Shown piece by piece: positions 1 through 10,532 of a stretch of 22,646 nucleotides of DNA. The notes below the pieces were generated by a model. That model ran no database searches. It was not told the origin of the DNA and worked only from the letters and a program-made list of their open reading frames with translations. The DNA comes from Saccoglossus kowalevskii (taxonomy: Eukaryota; Hemichordata; Enteropneusta; Harrimaniidae), in contig NW_003139679.1 in assembly GCF_000003605.2 (NCBI RefSeq), forward strand, positions 1 through 22,646, given 5' to 3'. A program made the translations under genes and the position numbers. How positions within the stretch are numbered: position 1 is the stretch's first letter; every line of letters begins with the position of its first letter.

Positions 1-66
1 ACGCTGTAATATAAATTTACTTTCATAATTTTTTTTCAAATATTGTATTTGTGTTTTGTAATGTAG
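1..66 (+). other. HOGA1: 3' end of upstream intron with splice acceptor
   Basis: This A/T-rich stretch has T-rich runs at about 20-40 and 47-58 that can serve as a loose polypyrimidine tract, and it ends in the acceptor AG at 65-66. The frame used by the exon meets a TAG at 64-66, so coding sequence in that frame cannot continue to the left, which supports the acceptor. Further AGs at 69-70 and 72-73 are possible NAG-type alternatives, but protein similarity to HOGA1 starts at base 67, so 65-66 is preferred. The intron's 5' end is outside the window. Confidence 0.8.
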
Positions 67-201
67 GTAGCAGATGAGAGTCCTATACCGGTTATACTAT
101 ACAGTGTACCTGGGAATACTACAATAGACTTACCGGTGGATGTTGCTGTCAATCTATCAAGTCATCCTAACATCATTGGTATGAAAGAAAGTGGTGGAGA
201 T
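67..201 (+). CDS. HOGA1: 4-hydroxy-2-oxoglutarate aldolase, one internal exon (partial gene)
   Basis: The 135-base exon encodes 45 residues in frame from base 67, starting [18 protein letters not shown] and ending GMKESGGD. As I recall human HOGA1, about three quarters of the residues are identical with no gaps. HOGA1 is the mitochondrial aldolase that cleaves 4-hydroxy-2-oxoglutarate to glyoxylate and pyruvate in the last step of hydroxyproline breakdown. It belongs to the class I DHDPS/NAL family of TIM-barrel enzymes. Two signatures are visible: YSVP, whose Tyr (residue 12) matches the catalytic Tyr of the family, and GMK, whose Lys (residue 40) matches the Schiff-base Lys. The 28-residue gap between them equals that between human Tyr168 and Lys196. 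Both ends fall between codons (phase 0) if the flanking splice sites are right. The rest of the protein, including any targeting peptide, is outside the window. Another DHDPS-family paralogue is possible, but the IPV-LYSVP-NT and HPNI-GMK context favours HOGA1. Confidence 0.88.
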
Positions 202-207
202 GTAAGT
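202..207 (+). other. HOGA1: Splice donor GTAAGT
   Basis: The exon ends in GAT (199-201) and is followed by GTAAGT, a match to the U1 consensus at all six intron bases. It places the boundary just after the GMKESGGD segment and opens the intron that contains the giant repeat array. Confidence 0.85.
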
Positions 208-278
208 CCTACATGTATGTGCCAGTCTAGTCTTTCTACCATATTAGCTGACATACTTTGTATTTACACTATATCACC
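202..278 (+). other. Unique 5' part of the downstream intron
   Basis: This is 77 bases of non-repetitive intron between the donor and the first degenerate repeat unit. I see no regulatory site or RNA gene in it. The exon frame happens to stay open through it and stops at a TAA at 295-297 inside the first repeat unit, so intron retention would add 31 codons before termination. Confidence 0.75.
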
Positions 279-290
279 TGACGTCGTCCA

Positions 291-299
291 CAGGTAAAC
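291..299 (+). other. Donor-like CAG|GTAAAC in the first repeat unit
   Basis: The first, degenerate unit reads CCTGACGTCGTCCACAG followed by GTAAAC, a good U1 match 92 bases downstream of the proper donor. Use of it would add 92 bases and shift the frame. Ordinary units carry the related CAGGGTAACT. Sequence match only; there is no evidence of use. Confidence 0.35.
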
Positions 300-445
300 T
301 CATGAACATCGTCAACAGGGTAACTAATGAACATCGTCAACAGGGTAACTAATGAACATCGTCGACAGCGTAACTCATGAATGTCGTCGACAGGGTAACT
401 AATGAACATCGTCAACAGGGTAACTAATGAACATTGTCAACAGGG

Positions 446-595
446 TAACTAATGAACATCGTCAACAGGGTAACTAATGAACATCGTCAACAGGGTAACT
501 AATGAACATCGTCAACAGGGTAACTAATGAACATCGTCAACAGGGTAACTAATGAACATCGTCAACAGGGTAACTAATGAACATCGTCAACAGGG
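446..595 (+). repeat. Run of six identical units
   Basis: Units starting at 446, 471, 496, 521, 546 and 571 are identical (left arm TAACTAATGAA, core CA-CG-CA). The units before and after differ by one or two bases. This is the most homogeneous run near the array's exon-proximal edge and indicates recent local unit-by-unit expansion. Confidence 0.85.
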
Positions 596-952
596 TAACT
601 CATGAACATCGTCAACAGGGTAACTAATGAACATCGTTAAAAAGGTAACTCATGAACGACGTCGACAGGATAACTCATGAACGTTGTCGACAGGGTAACT
701 AATGAACATCGTCAACAGGGTAACTCATGAACGACGTCGACAGGGTAACTCATGAACATCGTCGACAGGGTAACTAATGAACATCGTTAAAAGGGTAACT
801 CATGAACGACGTCGACAGGGTAACTCATGAACGTTGTCGACAGGGTAACTAATGAACATCGTCAACAGGGTAACTCATGAACGACGTCGACAGGGTAACT
901 AATGAACGTTGTCGACAGGGTAACTCATGAACGTTGTCTACAGGGTAACTCG

Positions 953-2281
953 TGTACGTTGTCGACAGGGTAACTCATTAACGTCATTGACAGGGAAACT
1001 CATGAACATTGTTAACAGGGTAACTAATGAACATCGTCAACAGGGTAACTAATGAACATCGTCAACAGGGTAACTAATGAACATCGTCAACAGGGTAACT
1101 AATGAACATCGTCAACAGGGTAACTCATGAACATCGTCAACATGGTAACTAATGAACATCGTTAAAAGGGTAACTCATGAACGACGTCGACAGGATAACT
1201 CATGAACGTTGTCGACAGGGTAACTAATGAACATCGTCAACAGGGTAACTCATGAACGACGTCGACAGGGTAACTCATGAACATCGTCGACAGGGTAACT
1301 CATGAACATCGTCGACAGGGTAACTAATGAACATCGTTAAAAGGGTAACTCATGAACGACGTCGACAGGGTAACTCATGAACGTTGTCGACAGGGTAACT
1401 CATGAACGTTGTCGACAGGGTAACTCATTAACGTCGTTGACAGGGAAACTCATGAACATTGTTAACAGGGTAACTAATGAACATCATTAAAAGGGTAACT
1501 CATGAACATCGTCGACAGGGTAACTCATGAATGTCGTCGACAGGGTAACTCATGAACCGCATCGACAGGGTAATTCATGAACGTCGTCAACAGGGTAACT
1601 AATGAACATCATCAACAGGGTAACTAATGAATATCGTCAACAGGGTAACTCATGAATGTCGTCAACAGGGTAACTAATGAACCTCATCGACAGGGTAACT
1701 CATAAACGTTGTCGACAGGGTAACTCATGAACGTTGTCGACAGGGTAACTCATGAACATTGTTGACAGGGTAACTCATGAACGTCGTTGACAGGGTAACT
1801 CATGAACGTTGTCGACAGGGTAACTCATGAACGACGTTGACAGGGTAACTCATGAACGTTGTCGACAGGGTAACTCATGAACGTTGTCGACAGGGTAACT
1901 CATGAACGTTGTCGACAGGGTAACTCATGAACATTGTTGACAGGGTAACTCATGAACGTCGTTGACAGGGTAACTCATGAACGTCGTTGACAGGGTAACT
2001 AATGAACATCGTCAACAGGGTAACTAATGAACATCGTCAACAGGGTAACTCATGAATGTCGTCTACAGGGTAACTAATGAACCTCATCGACAGGGTAACT
2101 CATAAACGTTGTCGACAGGGTAACTCATGAACGTTGTCGACAGGGTAACTCATGAACGTTGTCGACAGGGTAACTCATGAACGTTGTCGACAGGGTAACT
2201 CATGAACATTGTTGACAGGGTAACTCATGAACGTCGTCAACAGGGTAACTCATGAACGTCGTCGACAGGGTAACTCATGAA
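953..2281 (+). repeat. Duplicated block A, copy 1
   Basis: This block has the same ordered string of unit variants as 16866-18169. Shared rare markers include CGTGTACGTTG/CATGTACGTTG with CATTAACGTCATTG at the left, GAACATCATCAAC with GAATATCG in the middle, and TTGACATGGTAAC at the right. The offset is 15913 at the left and 15888 at the right, so the copies differ in length by one 25-bp unit, located in the CG-CG-TG run near 1950-2000. Confidence 0.8.
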
Positions 2282-2373
2282 CATTGTTGACATGGTAACT
2301 CATGAACATCATCGACAGGTAACTCATGAACGTCGTCGACAGGGTAATTCATGAACGTCGTTGATAGGGTAAC

Positions 2374-2592
2374 TCATGAACGCCGTTGATAGGGTAACTC
2401 ATGAACCTCATCAATGGGTAACTCATGAACATTGTTGACAGGATGAACATTGTTGACAGGATGAACATTGTTGACAGGGTAACTCATGAACGTCGTCGAC
2501 AGGGTAACTAAAGAACATTGTCGACGGGGTAACTCGTGAACTTCGTCGACAGTGTAACTCATGAACGTCGTCACAGGGTAACTCATGAACAT
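2374..2592 (+). repeat. Marker module copy 1 (T subtype)
   Basis: The module starts with GAACGCCGTTGATAGGG, then GAACCTCATCAATGGG, then three GAACATTGTTGAC cores, the first two in 18-bp units ending CAGGAT (a 7-base loss of the arm). TAACTAAAGAAC, an ACGGGG unit, GTGAACTTCG and a shortened GTCGTCACAGGG unit follow. This copy has GACAGTGTAAC after the CTTCG unit, a change shared with the copies at 7300, 7558 (partial), 10314 and 14239. Confidence 0.85.
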
Positions 2593-3875
2593 TGTCGACA
2601 GGGTAACTCATGAACGACGTCTACAGGGTAACTCATGAATATTGTTGACAGGGTAACTCATGAACTTCTTCAACAGTGTAACTAATGAACGACGTTGACA
2701 GGGTAACTCATGAACCTCGTTGACAGGGTAACTCATGAACCTCGTCAACAGAGCAACTCATGAACATTGTTGACAGGGTAACTCATGAACATTGTTGACA
2801 GGGTAACTCATGAATGTCGACGACAGGGTAACTTGTGAACGTCATCAACAGGGTAACTCATGAACGTTTCGACAGGGTAACTCATGAACATCGTCGACGG
2901 GGTAACTCATGAACGTCGTCGACAGGGTAACTCATGAACGTCGTTGACAGGGAAACTCATGAACATTGTTGACAGGGTAACTCATGAACATTGTTGACAG
3001 GGTAACTAATGAACATCGTCAACAGGGTAACTAATGAACATCGTCAACAGGGTAACTAATGAACATCGTCAACAGGGTAACTAATGAACATCGTCACAGG
3101 GTAACTAATGAACATCGTCAACAGGGTAACTCATGACATCGTCAACATGGTAACTAATGAACATCGTTAAAGGGTAACTCATGACGACGTCGACAGGATA
3201 CCTCATGAACGTTGTCGACAGGGTACTAATGAACATCGTCAACAGGGTAACTCATGAACGACGTCGACAGGGTAACTCATGAACATCGTCGACAGGGTAA
3301 CTCATGAACATCGTCGACAGGGTAACTAATGAACATCGTTAAAAGGGTAACTCATGAACGACGTCGACAGGGTAACTCATGAACGTTGTCGACAGGGTAA
3401 CTCATGAACCGCATCGACAGGGTAATTCATGAACGTCGTCAACAGGGTAACTAATGAACATCGTCAACAGGGTAACTAATGAACATCGTCAACAGGGTAA
3501 CTCATGAATGTCGTCGACAGGGTAACTCATAAACGTTGTTGACAGGGTAACTCATGAACGTTGTCGACAGGGTAACTCATGAACATTGTTGACAGGGTAA
3601 CTCATGAACGTCGTTGACAGGGTAACTCATGAACGTCGTTGACAGGGTAACTCATGAACGTCGTTGACAGGGTAACTTATGAACGTCGTTGACAGGAAAA
3701 CTTATGAACGTCATCGACAGGGTAACTCATGAACGTCGTCAACAGGGTAACTCATGAACGTCGTCGACAGGGTAACTCATGAACATTGTTGACATGGTAA
3801 CTCATGAACATCATCGACAGGTAACTCATGAACGTCGTCGACAGGGTAATTCATGAACGTCGTTGATAGGGTAAC
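2463..3875 (+). repeat. Duplicated block H, copy 1
   Basis: From the last GAACATTGTTGAC of the first marker module onward, this block follows the same order as 7615-9280, including the unusual GAACGTTTCGACAGGG unit (2867 region and 8018 region). The copy at 7615 is about 250 bp longer, equivalent to ten extra units. Confidence 0.75.
3090..3220 (+). other. Local cluster of single-A losses, probable consensus error
   Basis: Within about 130 bases several units lose one A from an A run: TCGTCACAGG (about 3095), CATGACATC (about 3135), GTTAAAGGG (about 3169), CATGACGACG (about 3184) and GGGTACTAATG (about 3215), with ATACCTC at about 3200. The matching stretch at 8240-8390 has none of these changes. 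The density is far above the array's background, where indels are rare. Confidence 0.6.
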
Positions 3876-4094
3876 TCATGAACGCCGTTGATAGGGTAAC
3901 TCATGAACCTCATCAATGGGTAACTCATGAACATTGTTGACAGGATGAACATTGTTGACAGGATGAACATTGTTGACAGGGTAACTCATGAACGTCGTCG
4001 ACAGGGTAACTAAAGAACATTGTCGACGGGGTAACTCGTGAACTTCGTCGACAGGGTAACTCATGAACGTCGTCACAGGGTAACTCATGAACAT
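3876..4094 (+). repeat. Marker module copy 2
   Basis: Full module with two 18-bp short units, TAACTAAAGAAC and GTCGTCACAGGG. It has GACAGGGTAAC after the CTTCG unit, the commoner state. It starts duplicated block B. Confidence 0.85.
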
Positions 4095-5059
4095 TGTCGA
4101 CAGGGTAACTCATGAACGACGTCTACAGGGTAACTCATGAATATTGTTGACAGGGTAACTCATGAACTTCTTCAACAGTGTAACTAATGAACGACGTTGA
4201 CAGGGTAACTCATGAACCTCGTCGACAGGGTAACTCATGAACCTCGTCAACAGAGTAACTCATGAACCTCGTCAACAGGGTAACTCATGAACATTGTTGA
4301 CAGGGTAACTCATGAACATTGTTGACAGGGTAACTCATGAATGTCGACGACAGGGTAACTTGTGAACGTCATCAACAGGGTAACTCATGAACGTTGTCGA
4401 CAGGGTAACTCATGAACATCGTCGACGGGGTAACTCATGAACGTCGTCGACAGGGTAACTCATGAACGTTGTTGACAAGGTAACTCATCAACATCATCGA
4501 CAGGGTAACTCATGAACATTGTTGACAGGGTAACTCATGAACATTGTTGACAGGGTAACTCATGAATGTCGATGACAGGGTAACTCGTGAACGTCATCAA
4601 CAGGGTAACTCATGAACGTTGTCGACAGGGTAACTCATGAACATCGTCGACGGGGTAACTCATGAACATCGTCGACGGGGTAACTCATGAACGTCGTCGA
4701 CAGGGTAACTCATGAACGTTGTCGACAGGGTAACTCATGAACGTTGTTGACAGGGTAACTCATGAACGTCGTCGACAGGGTAACTCATGAACGTCGTTGA
4801 CGGGGTAACTCATGAACGTCGTCGACAGGGTAACTCATGAACGACGTCTACAGGGTAACTCATGAATATTGTTGACAGGGTAACTCATGAACGTCGTCAA
4901 CAGGGTAACTAATGAACGTTGTCTACAGGGTAACTCATGAACGTCGTCGACAGGATAACTAATGAACATCGTTAAAAGGGTAACTCATGAACGACGTCGA
5001 CAGGGTAACTCATGAACGTCGTCAACAGGGTAATTCATGAACGTCGTTGATAGGGTAAC
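3876..5059 (+). repeat. Duplicated block B, copy 1
   Basis: This 1184-bp block corresponds to 19188-20368 (1181 bp); the three-base difference is accounted for by a 3-base loss in the TAACTAAAGAAC unit of the second copy. Shared markers are GACAAGGTAACTCATCAAC, GAATGTCGATGAC, and two neighbouring ACATCGTCGACGGG units. The copies differ by only a few single-base changes that I could see. Confidence 0.85.
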
Positions 5060-5278
5060 TCATGAACGCCGTTGATAGGGTAACTCATGAACCTCATCAA
5101 TGGGTAACTCATGAACATTGTTGACAGGATGAACATTGTTGACAGGATGAACATTGTTGACAGGGTAACTCATGAACGTCATCGACAGGGTAACTAATGA
5201 ACATTGTCGACGGGGTAACTCGTGAACTTCGTCGACAGGGTAACTCATGAACGTCGTCACAGGGTAACTCATGAACAT
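5060..5278 (+). repeat. Marker module copy 3 (CA subtype)
   Basis: In this copy the unit after the short units has core CG-CA-CG and the next left arm is TAACTAATGAA rather than TAACTAAAGAA. Both states are shared only with the copies at 20369 and 21678. Its left flank also differs: the CAG|GTAACT unit found about 55 bp before other modules is absent, so a recombination junction lies near GGGTAATTCATG at about 5030. Confidence 0.85.
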
Positions 5279-5319
5279 TGTCGACAGGGTAACTCATGAA
5301 CGACGTCTACAGGGTAACT

Positions 5320-5790
5320 CATGAATATTGTTGACAGGGTAACTCATGAACTTCTTCAACAGTGTAACTAATGAACGACGTTGACATGGTAACTCATGAA
5401 CCTCGTTGACAGGGTAACTCATGAACCTCGTCAACAGAGTAACTCATGAACCTCGTCAACAGAGTAACTCATGAACATTGTTGACAGGGTAACTCATGAA
5501 CGACGTCTACAGGGTAACTCATGAATATTGTTGACAGGGTAACTCATGAACTTCTTCAACAGTGTAACTAATGAACGACGTTGACAGGGTAACTCATGAA
5601 CCTCGTCGACAGGGTAACTCATGAACCTCGTCAACAGAGTAACTCATGAACATTGTTGACAGGGTAACTCATGAATGTCGACGACAGGGTAACTCGTGAA
5701 CGTCATCAACAGGGTAACTCATGAACGTTGTCGACAGGGTAACTCATGAACATCGTCGACGGGGTAACTCATGAACGTCGTCGACAGGGT
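5320..5790 (+). repeat. Duplicated block F, copy 1
   Basis: This part follows the marker module and matches 9541-10010 in unit order. The shared private marker is GACGTTGACATGGTAAC (about 5380 and 9598), followed by a second run of GACGTCTAC, GAATATTG and CTTCTTCAAC units. Confidence 0.75.
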
Positions 5791-6091
5791 AACTCATGAA
5801 CGTTGTTGACAAGGTAACTCATCAACATCATCGACAGGGTAACTCATGAACATTGTTGACAGGGTAACTCATGAATGTCGACGACAGGGTAACTCGTGAA
5901 CGTCATCAACAGGGTAACTCATGAACGTTGTCGACAGGGTAACTCATGACATCGTCGACGGGGTAACTCATGAACGTCGTCGACAGGGTAACTCATGAAC
6001 ATTGTTGACATGGTAACTCATGAACATCATCGACAGGTAACTCATGAACGTCGTCGACAGGGTAATTCATGAACGTCGTTGATAGGGTAAC

Positions 6092-6310
6092 TCATGAACG
6101 CCGTTGATAGGGTAACTCATGAACCTCATCAATGGGTAACTCATGAACATTGTTGACAGGATAAACATTGTTGACAGGATGAACATTGTTGACAGGGTAA
6201 CTCATGAACGTCGTCGACAGGGTAACTAAAGAACATTGTCGACGGGGTAACTCGTGAACTTCGTCGACAGGGTAACTCATGAACGTCGTCACAGGGTAAC
6301 TCATGAACAT
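6092..6310 (+). repeat. Marker module copy 4 (ATAAAC subtype)
   Basis: The first short unit ends CAGGATAAACATTG instead of CAGGATGAACATTG, a change shared only with the copy at 9281. The two copies therefore descend from one module. Confidence 0.85.
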
Positions 6311-6841
6311 TGTCGACAGGGTAACTCATGAACGACGTCTACAGGGTAACTCATGAATATTGTTGACAGGGTAACTCATGAACTTCTTCAACAGTGTAAC
6401 TAATGAACGACGTTGACAGGGTAACTCATGAACCTCGTCGACAGGGTAACTCATGAACCTCGTCAACAGAGTAACTCATGAACCTCGTCAACAGGGTAAC
6501 TCATGAACATTGTTGACAGGGTAACTCATGAACATTGTTGACAGGGTAACTCATGAATGTCGACGACAGGGTAACTTGTGAACGTCATCAACAGGGTAAC
6601 TCATGAACGTTGTCGACAGGGTAACTCATGAACATCGTCGACGGGGTAACTCATGAACGTCGTCGACAGGGTAACTCATGAACGTTGTTGACAAGGTAAC
6701 TCATCAACATCATCGACAGGGTAACTCATGAACATTGTTAACAGGGTAACTAATGAACATCGTTAAAAGGGTAACTCATGAACATCGTCGACAGGGTAAC
6801 TCATGAATGTCGTCGACAGGGTAACTCATGAACCGCATCGA

Positions 6842-7299
6842 CAGGGTAATTCATGAACGTCGTCAACAGGGTAACTAATGAACATCGTCAACAGGGTAAC
6901 TAATGAATATCGTCAACAGGGTAACTCATGAATGTCGTCAACAGGGTAACTAATGAACCTCATCGACAGGGTAACTCATAAACGTTGTCGACAGGGTAAC
7001 TCATGAACGTTGTCGACAGGGTAACTCATGAACGTTGTCGACAGGGTAACTCATGAACGTTGTCGACAGGGTAACTCATGAACGTTGTCGACAGGGTAAC
7101 TCATGAACGTTGTCGACAGGGTAACTCATGAACATTGTTGACAGGGTAACTCATGAACGTCGTCAACAGGGTAACTCATGAACGTCGTCGACAGGGTAAC
7201 TCATGAACATTGTTGACATGGTAACTCATGAACATCATCGACAGGTAACTCATGAACGTCGTCGACAGGGTAATTCATGAACGTCGTTGATAGGGTAAC
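6842..7299 (+). repeat. Duplicated block G, copy 1
   Basis: This block matches 13781-14238 at a constant offset of 6939, from the CAGGGTAATTCATG unit, through GAATATCG and a run of CG-TG-CG units, to the start of the next marker module. Confidence 0.8.
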
Positions 7300-7536
7300 T
7301 CATGAACGCCGTTGATAGGGTAACTCATGAACCTCATCAATGGGTAACTCATGAACATTGTTGACAGGATGAACATTGTTGACAGGATGAACATTGTTGA
7401 CAGGGTAACTCATGAACGTCGTCGACAGGGTAACTAAAGAACATTGTCGACGGGGTAACTCGTGAACTTCGTCGACAGTGTAACTCATGAACGTCGTCCA
7501 GGGTAACTCATGAACATTGTCGACAGGGTAACTCAT
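7300..7536 (+). repeat. Marker module copy 5 (T subtype, shortened)
   Basis: This is a T-subtype module in which the shortened unit reads GTCGTCCAGGG, one base shorter than the usual GTCGTCACAGGG. It is followed within 80 bp by a partial second module, so it sits at a rearrangement point. Confidence 0.8.
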
Positions 7537-7557
7537 GAACGACGTCTACAGGGTAAC

Positions 7558-7761
7558 TCACGAATATTGCTGACATGGTAACTCATGAATGTCGAACGAC
7601 AGGGTCACTTGTGAACATTGTTGACAGGGTAACTCATGAACGTCGTCGACAGGGTAACTAAAGAACATTGTCGACGGGGTAACTCGTGAACTTCGTCGAC
7701 AGTGTAACTCATGAACGTCGTCACAGGGTAACTCATGAACATTGTCGACAGGGTAACTCAT
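7558..7761 (+). repeat. Partial marker module copy 6 with junction
   Basis: From about 7615 this repeats the right half of a T-subtype module: one GAACATTGTTGAC unit, TAACTAAAGAAC, ACGGGG, CTTCG, GACAGTG and GTCGTCACAGGG. The left half, including the 18-bp units, is missing. The junction at 7555-7615 carries changes seen nowhere else in the array that I noticed: CACGAATATTGC, GTCGAACGAC and GGGTCACTTG. Confidence 0.75.
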
Positions 7762-9280
7762 GAACGACGTCTACAGGGTAACTCATGAATATTGTTGACA
7801 GGGTAACTCATGAACTTCTTCAACAGTGTAACTAATGAACGACGTTGACAGGGTAACTCATGAACCTCGTTGACAGGGTAACTCATGAACCTCGTCAACA
7901 GAGTAACTCATGAACATTGTTGACAGGGTAACTCATGAACATTGTTGACAGGGTAACTCATGAATGTCGACGACAGGGTAACTTGTGAACGTCATCAACA
8001 GGGTAACTCATGAACGTTTCGACAGGGTAACTCATGAACATCGTCGACGGGGTAACTCATGAACGTCGTCGACAGGGTAACTCATGAACGTCGTTGACAG
8101 GGAAACTCATGAACATTGTTGACAGGGTAACTCATGAACATTGTTGACAGGGTAACTAATGAACATCGTCAACAGGGTAACTAATGAACATCGTCAACAG
8201 GGTAACTAATGAACATCGTCAACAGGGTAACTAATGAACATCGTCAACAGGGTAACTAATGAACATCGTCAACAGGGTAACTCATGAACATCGTCAACAT
8301 GGTAACTAATGAACATCGTTAAAAGGGTAACTCATGAACGACGTCGACAGGATAACTCATGAACGTTGTCGACAGGGTAACTAATGAACATCGTCAACAG
8401 GGTAACTCATGAACGACGTCGACAGGGTAACTCATGAACGACGTCGACAGGGTAACTCATGAACATCGTCGACAGGGTAACTCATGAACATCGTCGACAG
8501 GGTAACTAATGAACATCGTTAAAAGGGTAACTCATGAACGACGTCGACAGGGTAACTCATGAACGTTGTCGACAGGGTAACTCATGAACGTTGTCGACAG
8601 GGTAACTCATTAACGTCGTTGACAGGGAAACTCATGAACATTGTTAACAGGGTAACTAATGAACATCGTTAAAAGGGTAACTCATGAACATCGTCGACAG
8701 GGTAACTCATGAATGTCGTCGACAGGGTAACTCATGAACCGCATCGACAGGGTAATTCATGAACGTCGTCAACAGGGTAACTAATGAACATCGTCAACAG
8801 GGTAACTAATGAACATCGTCAACAGGGTAACTCATGAATGTCGTCAACAGGGTAACTAATGAACCTCATCGACAGGGTAACTCATAAACGTTGTCGACAG
8901 GGTAACTCATGAACGTTGTCGACAGGGTAACTCATGAACGTTGTCGACAGGGTAACTCATGAACGTTGTCGACAGGGTAACTCATGAACATTGTTGACAG
9001 GGTAACTCATGAACGTCGTTGACAGGGTAACTCATGAACGTCGTTGACAGGGTAACTCATGAACGTCGTTGACAGGGTAACTTATGAACGTCGTTGACAG
9101 GAAAACTTATGAACGTCATCGACAGGGTAACTCATGAACGTCGTCAACAGGGTAACTCATGAACGTCGTCGACAGGGTAACTCATGAACATTGTTGACAT
9201 GGTAACTCATGAACATCATCGACAGGTAACTCATGAACGTCGTCGACAGGGTAATTCATGAACGTCGTTGATAGGGTAAC
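7615..9280 (+). repeat. Duplicated block H, copy 2
   Basis: Partner of 2463-3875, with the same unit order, the same GAACGTTTCGACAGGG unit, and about ten additional units. It lacks the lost A's seen at 3090-3220. Confidence 0.75.
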
Positions 9281-9499
9281 TCATGAACGCCGTTGATAGG
9301 GTAACTCATGAACCTCATCAATGGGTAACTCATGAACATTGTTGACAGGATAAACATTGTTGACAGGATGAACATTGTTGACAGGGTAACTCATGAACGT
9401 CGTCGACAGGGTAACTAAAGAACATTGTCGACGGGGTAACTCGTGAACTTCGTCGACAGGGTAACTCATGAACGTCGTCACAGGGTAACTCATGAACAT
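9281..9499 (+). repeat. Marker module copy 7 (ATAAAC subtype)
   Basis: Shares the CAGGATAAACATTG change with the copy at 6092. The flanking sequence to its right instead resembles that after the copy at 5060, so modules and flanks have been reshuffled. Confidence 0.85.
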
Positions 9500-9540
9500 T
9501 GTCGACAGGGTAACTCATGAACGACGTCTACAGGGTAACT

Positions 9541-10010
9541 CATGAATATTGTTGACAGGGTAACTCATGAACTTCTTCAACAGTGTAACTAATGAACGAC
9601 GTTGACATGGTAACTCATGAACCTCGTTGACAGGGTAACTCATGAACCTCGTCAACAGAGTAACTCATGAACCTCGTCAACAGAGTAACTCATGAACATT
9701 GTTGACAGGGTAACTCATGAACGACGTCTACAGGGTAACTCATGAATATTGTTGACAGGGTAACTCATGAACTTCTTCAACAGTGTAACTAATGAACGAC
9801 GTTGACAGGGTAACTCATGAACCTCGTCGACAGGGTAACTCATGAACCTCGTCAACAGAGTAACTCATGAACATTGTTGACAGGGTAACTCATGAATGTC
9901 GACGACAGGGTAACTCGTGAACGTCATCAACAGGGTAACTCATGAACGTTGTCGACAGGGTAACTCATGAACATCGTCGACGGGGTAACTCATGAACGTT
10001 GTCGACAGGG
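9541..10010 (+). repeat. Duplicated block F, copy 2
   Basis: Partner of 5320-5790 with the same order of GACGTCTAC, GAATATTG, CTTCTTCAAC and CCTCG units and the same GACATGG marker. Confidence 0.75.
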
Positions 10011-10313
10011 TAACTCATGAACATCGTCGACGGGGTAACTCATGAACGTTGTCGACAGGGTAACTCATGAACGTTGTCGACAGGGTAACTCATGAACGTT
10101 GTCGACAGGGTAACTCATGAACGTTGTCGACAGGGTAACTCATGAACATTGTTGACAGGGTAACTCATGAACGTCGTCAACAGGGTAACTCATGAACGTC
10201 GTCGACAGGGTAACTCATGAACATTGTTGACATGGTAACTCATGAACATCATCGACAGGTAACTCATGAACGTCGTCGACAGGGTAATTCATAAACGTCG
10301 TTGATAGGGTAAC

Positions 10314-10532
10314 TCATGAACGCCGTTGATAGGGTAACTCATGAACCTCATCAATGGGTAACTCATGAACATTGTTGACAGGATGAACATTGTTGACAGG
10401 ATGAACATTGTTGACAGGGTAACTCATGAACGTCGTCGACAGGGTAACTAAAGAACATTGTCGACGGGGTAACTCGTGAACTTCGTCGACAGTGTAACTC
10501 ATGAACGTCGTCACAGGGTAACTCATGAACAT
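10314..10532 (+). repeat. Marker module copy 8 (T subtype)
   Basis: T-subtype module with GACAGTGTAAC. It opens duplicated block C. The preceding unit reads CATAAACGTCG rather than CATGAACGTCG. Confidence 0.85.

Larger units (their letters stand above)
321..2314 (+). repeat. Left section of the array, indel-free 25-bp register
   Basis: About 79 units lie in perfect 25-bp register from 321. The register first slips near 2316-2319, where one G is lost from a right arm just before the first marker module. Units here are largely the CA-CG-CA type with a TAACTAATGAA left arm at first, then mixtures with CG-TG-CG and CA-TG-TG cores. The section lacks the 18-bp shortened units seen later. Confidence 0.85.

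Noticed and set aside
67-201. Bacterial dapA (dihydrodipicolinate synthase) fragment
   Set aside because: The family signature is shared, but the piece is bounded by good eukaryotic splice sites with an in-frame stop just upstream, and its residues follow animal HOGA1 more closely.
278-287. CRE-like TGACGTCG at the start of the array
   Set aside because: It matches seven of eight bases of the CRE, but it is simply the first degenerate copy of the repeat core and has no promoter context.
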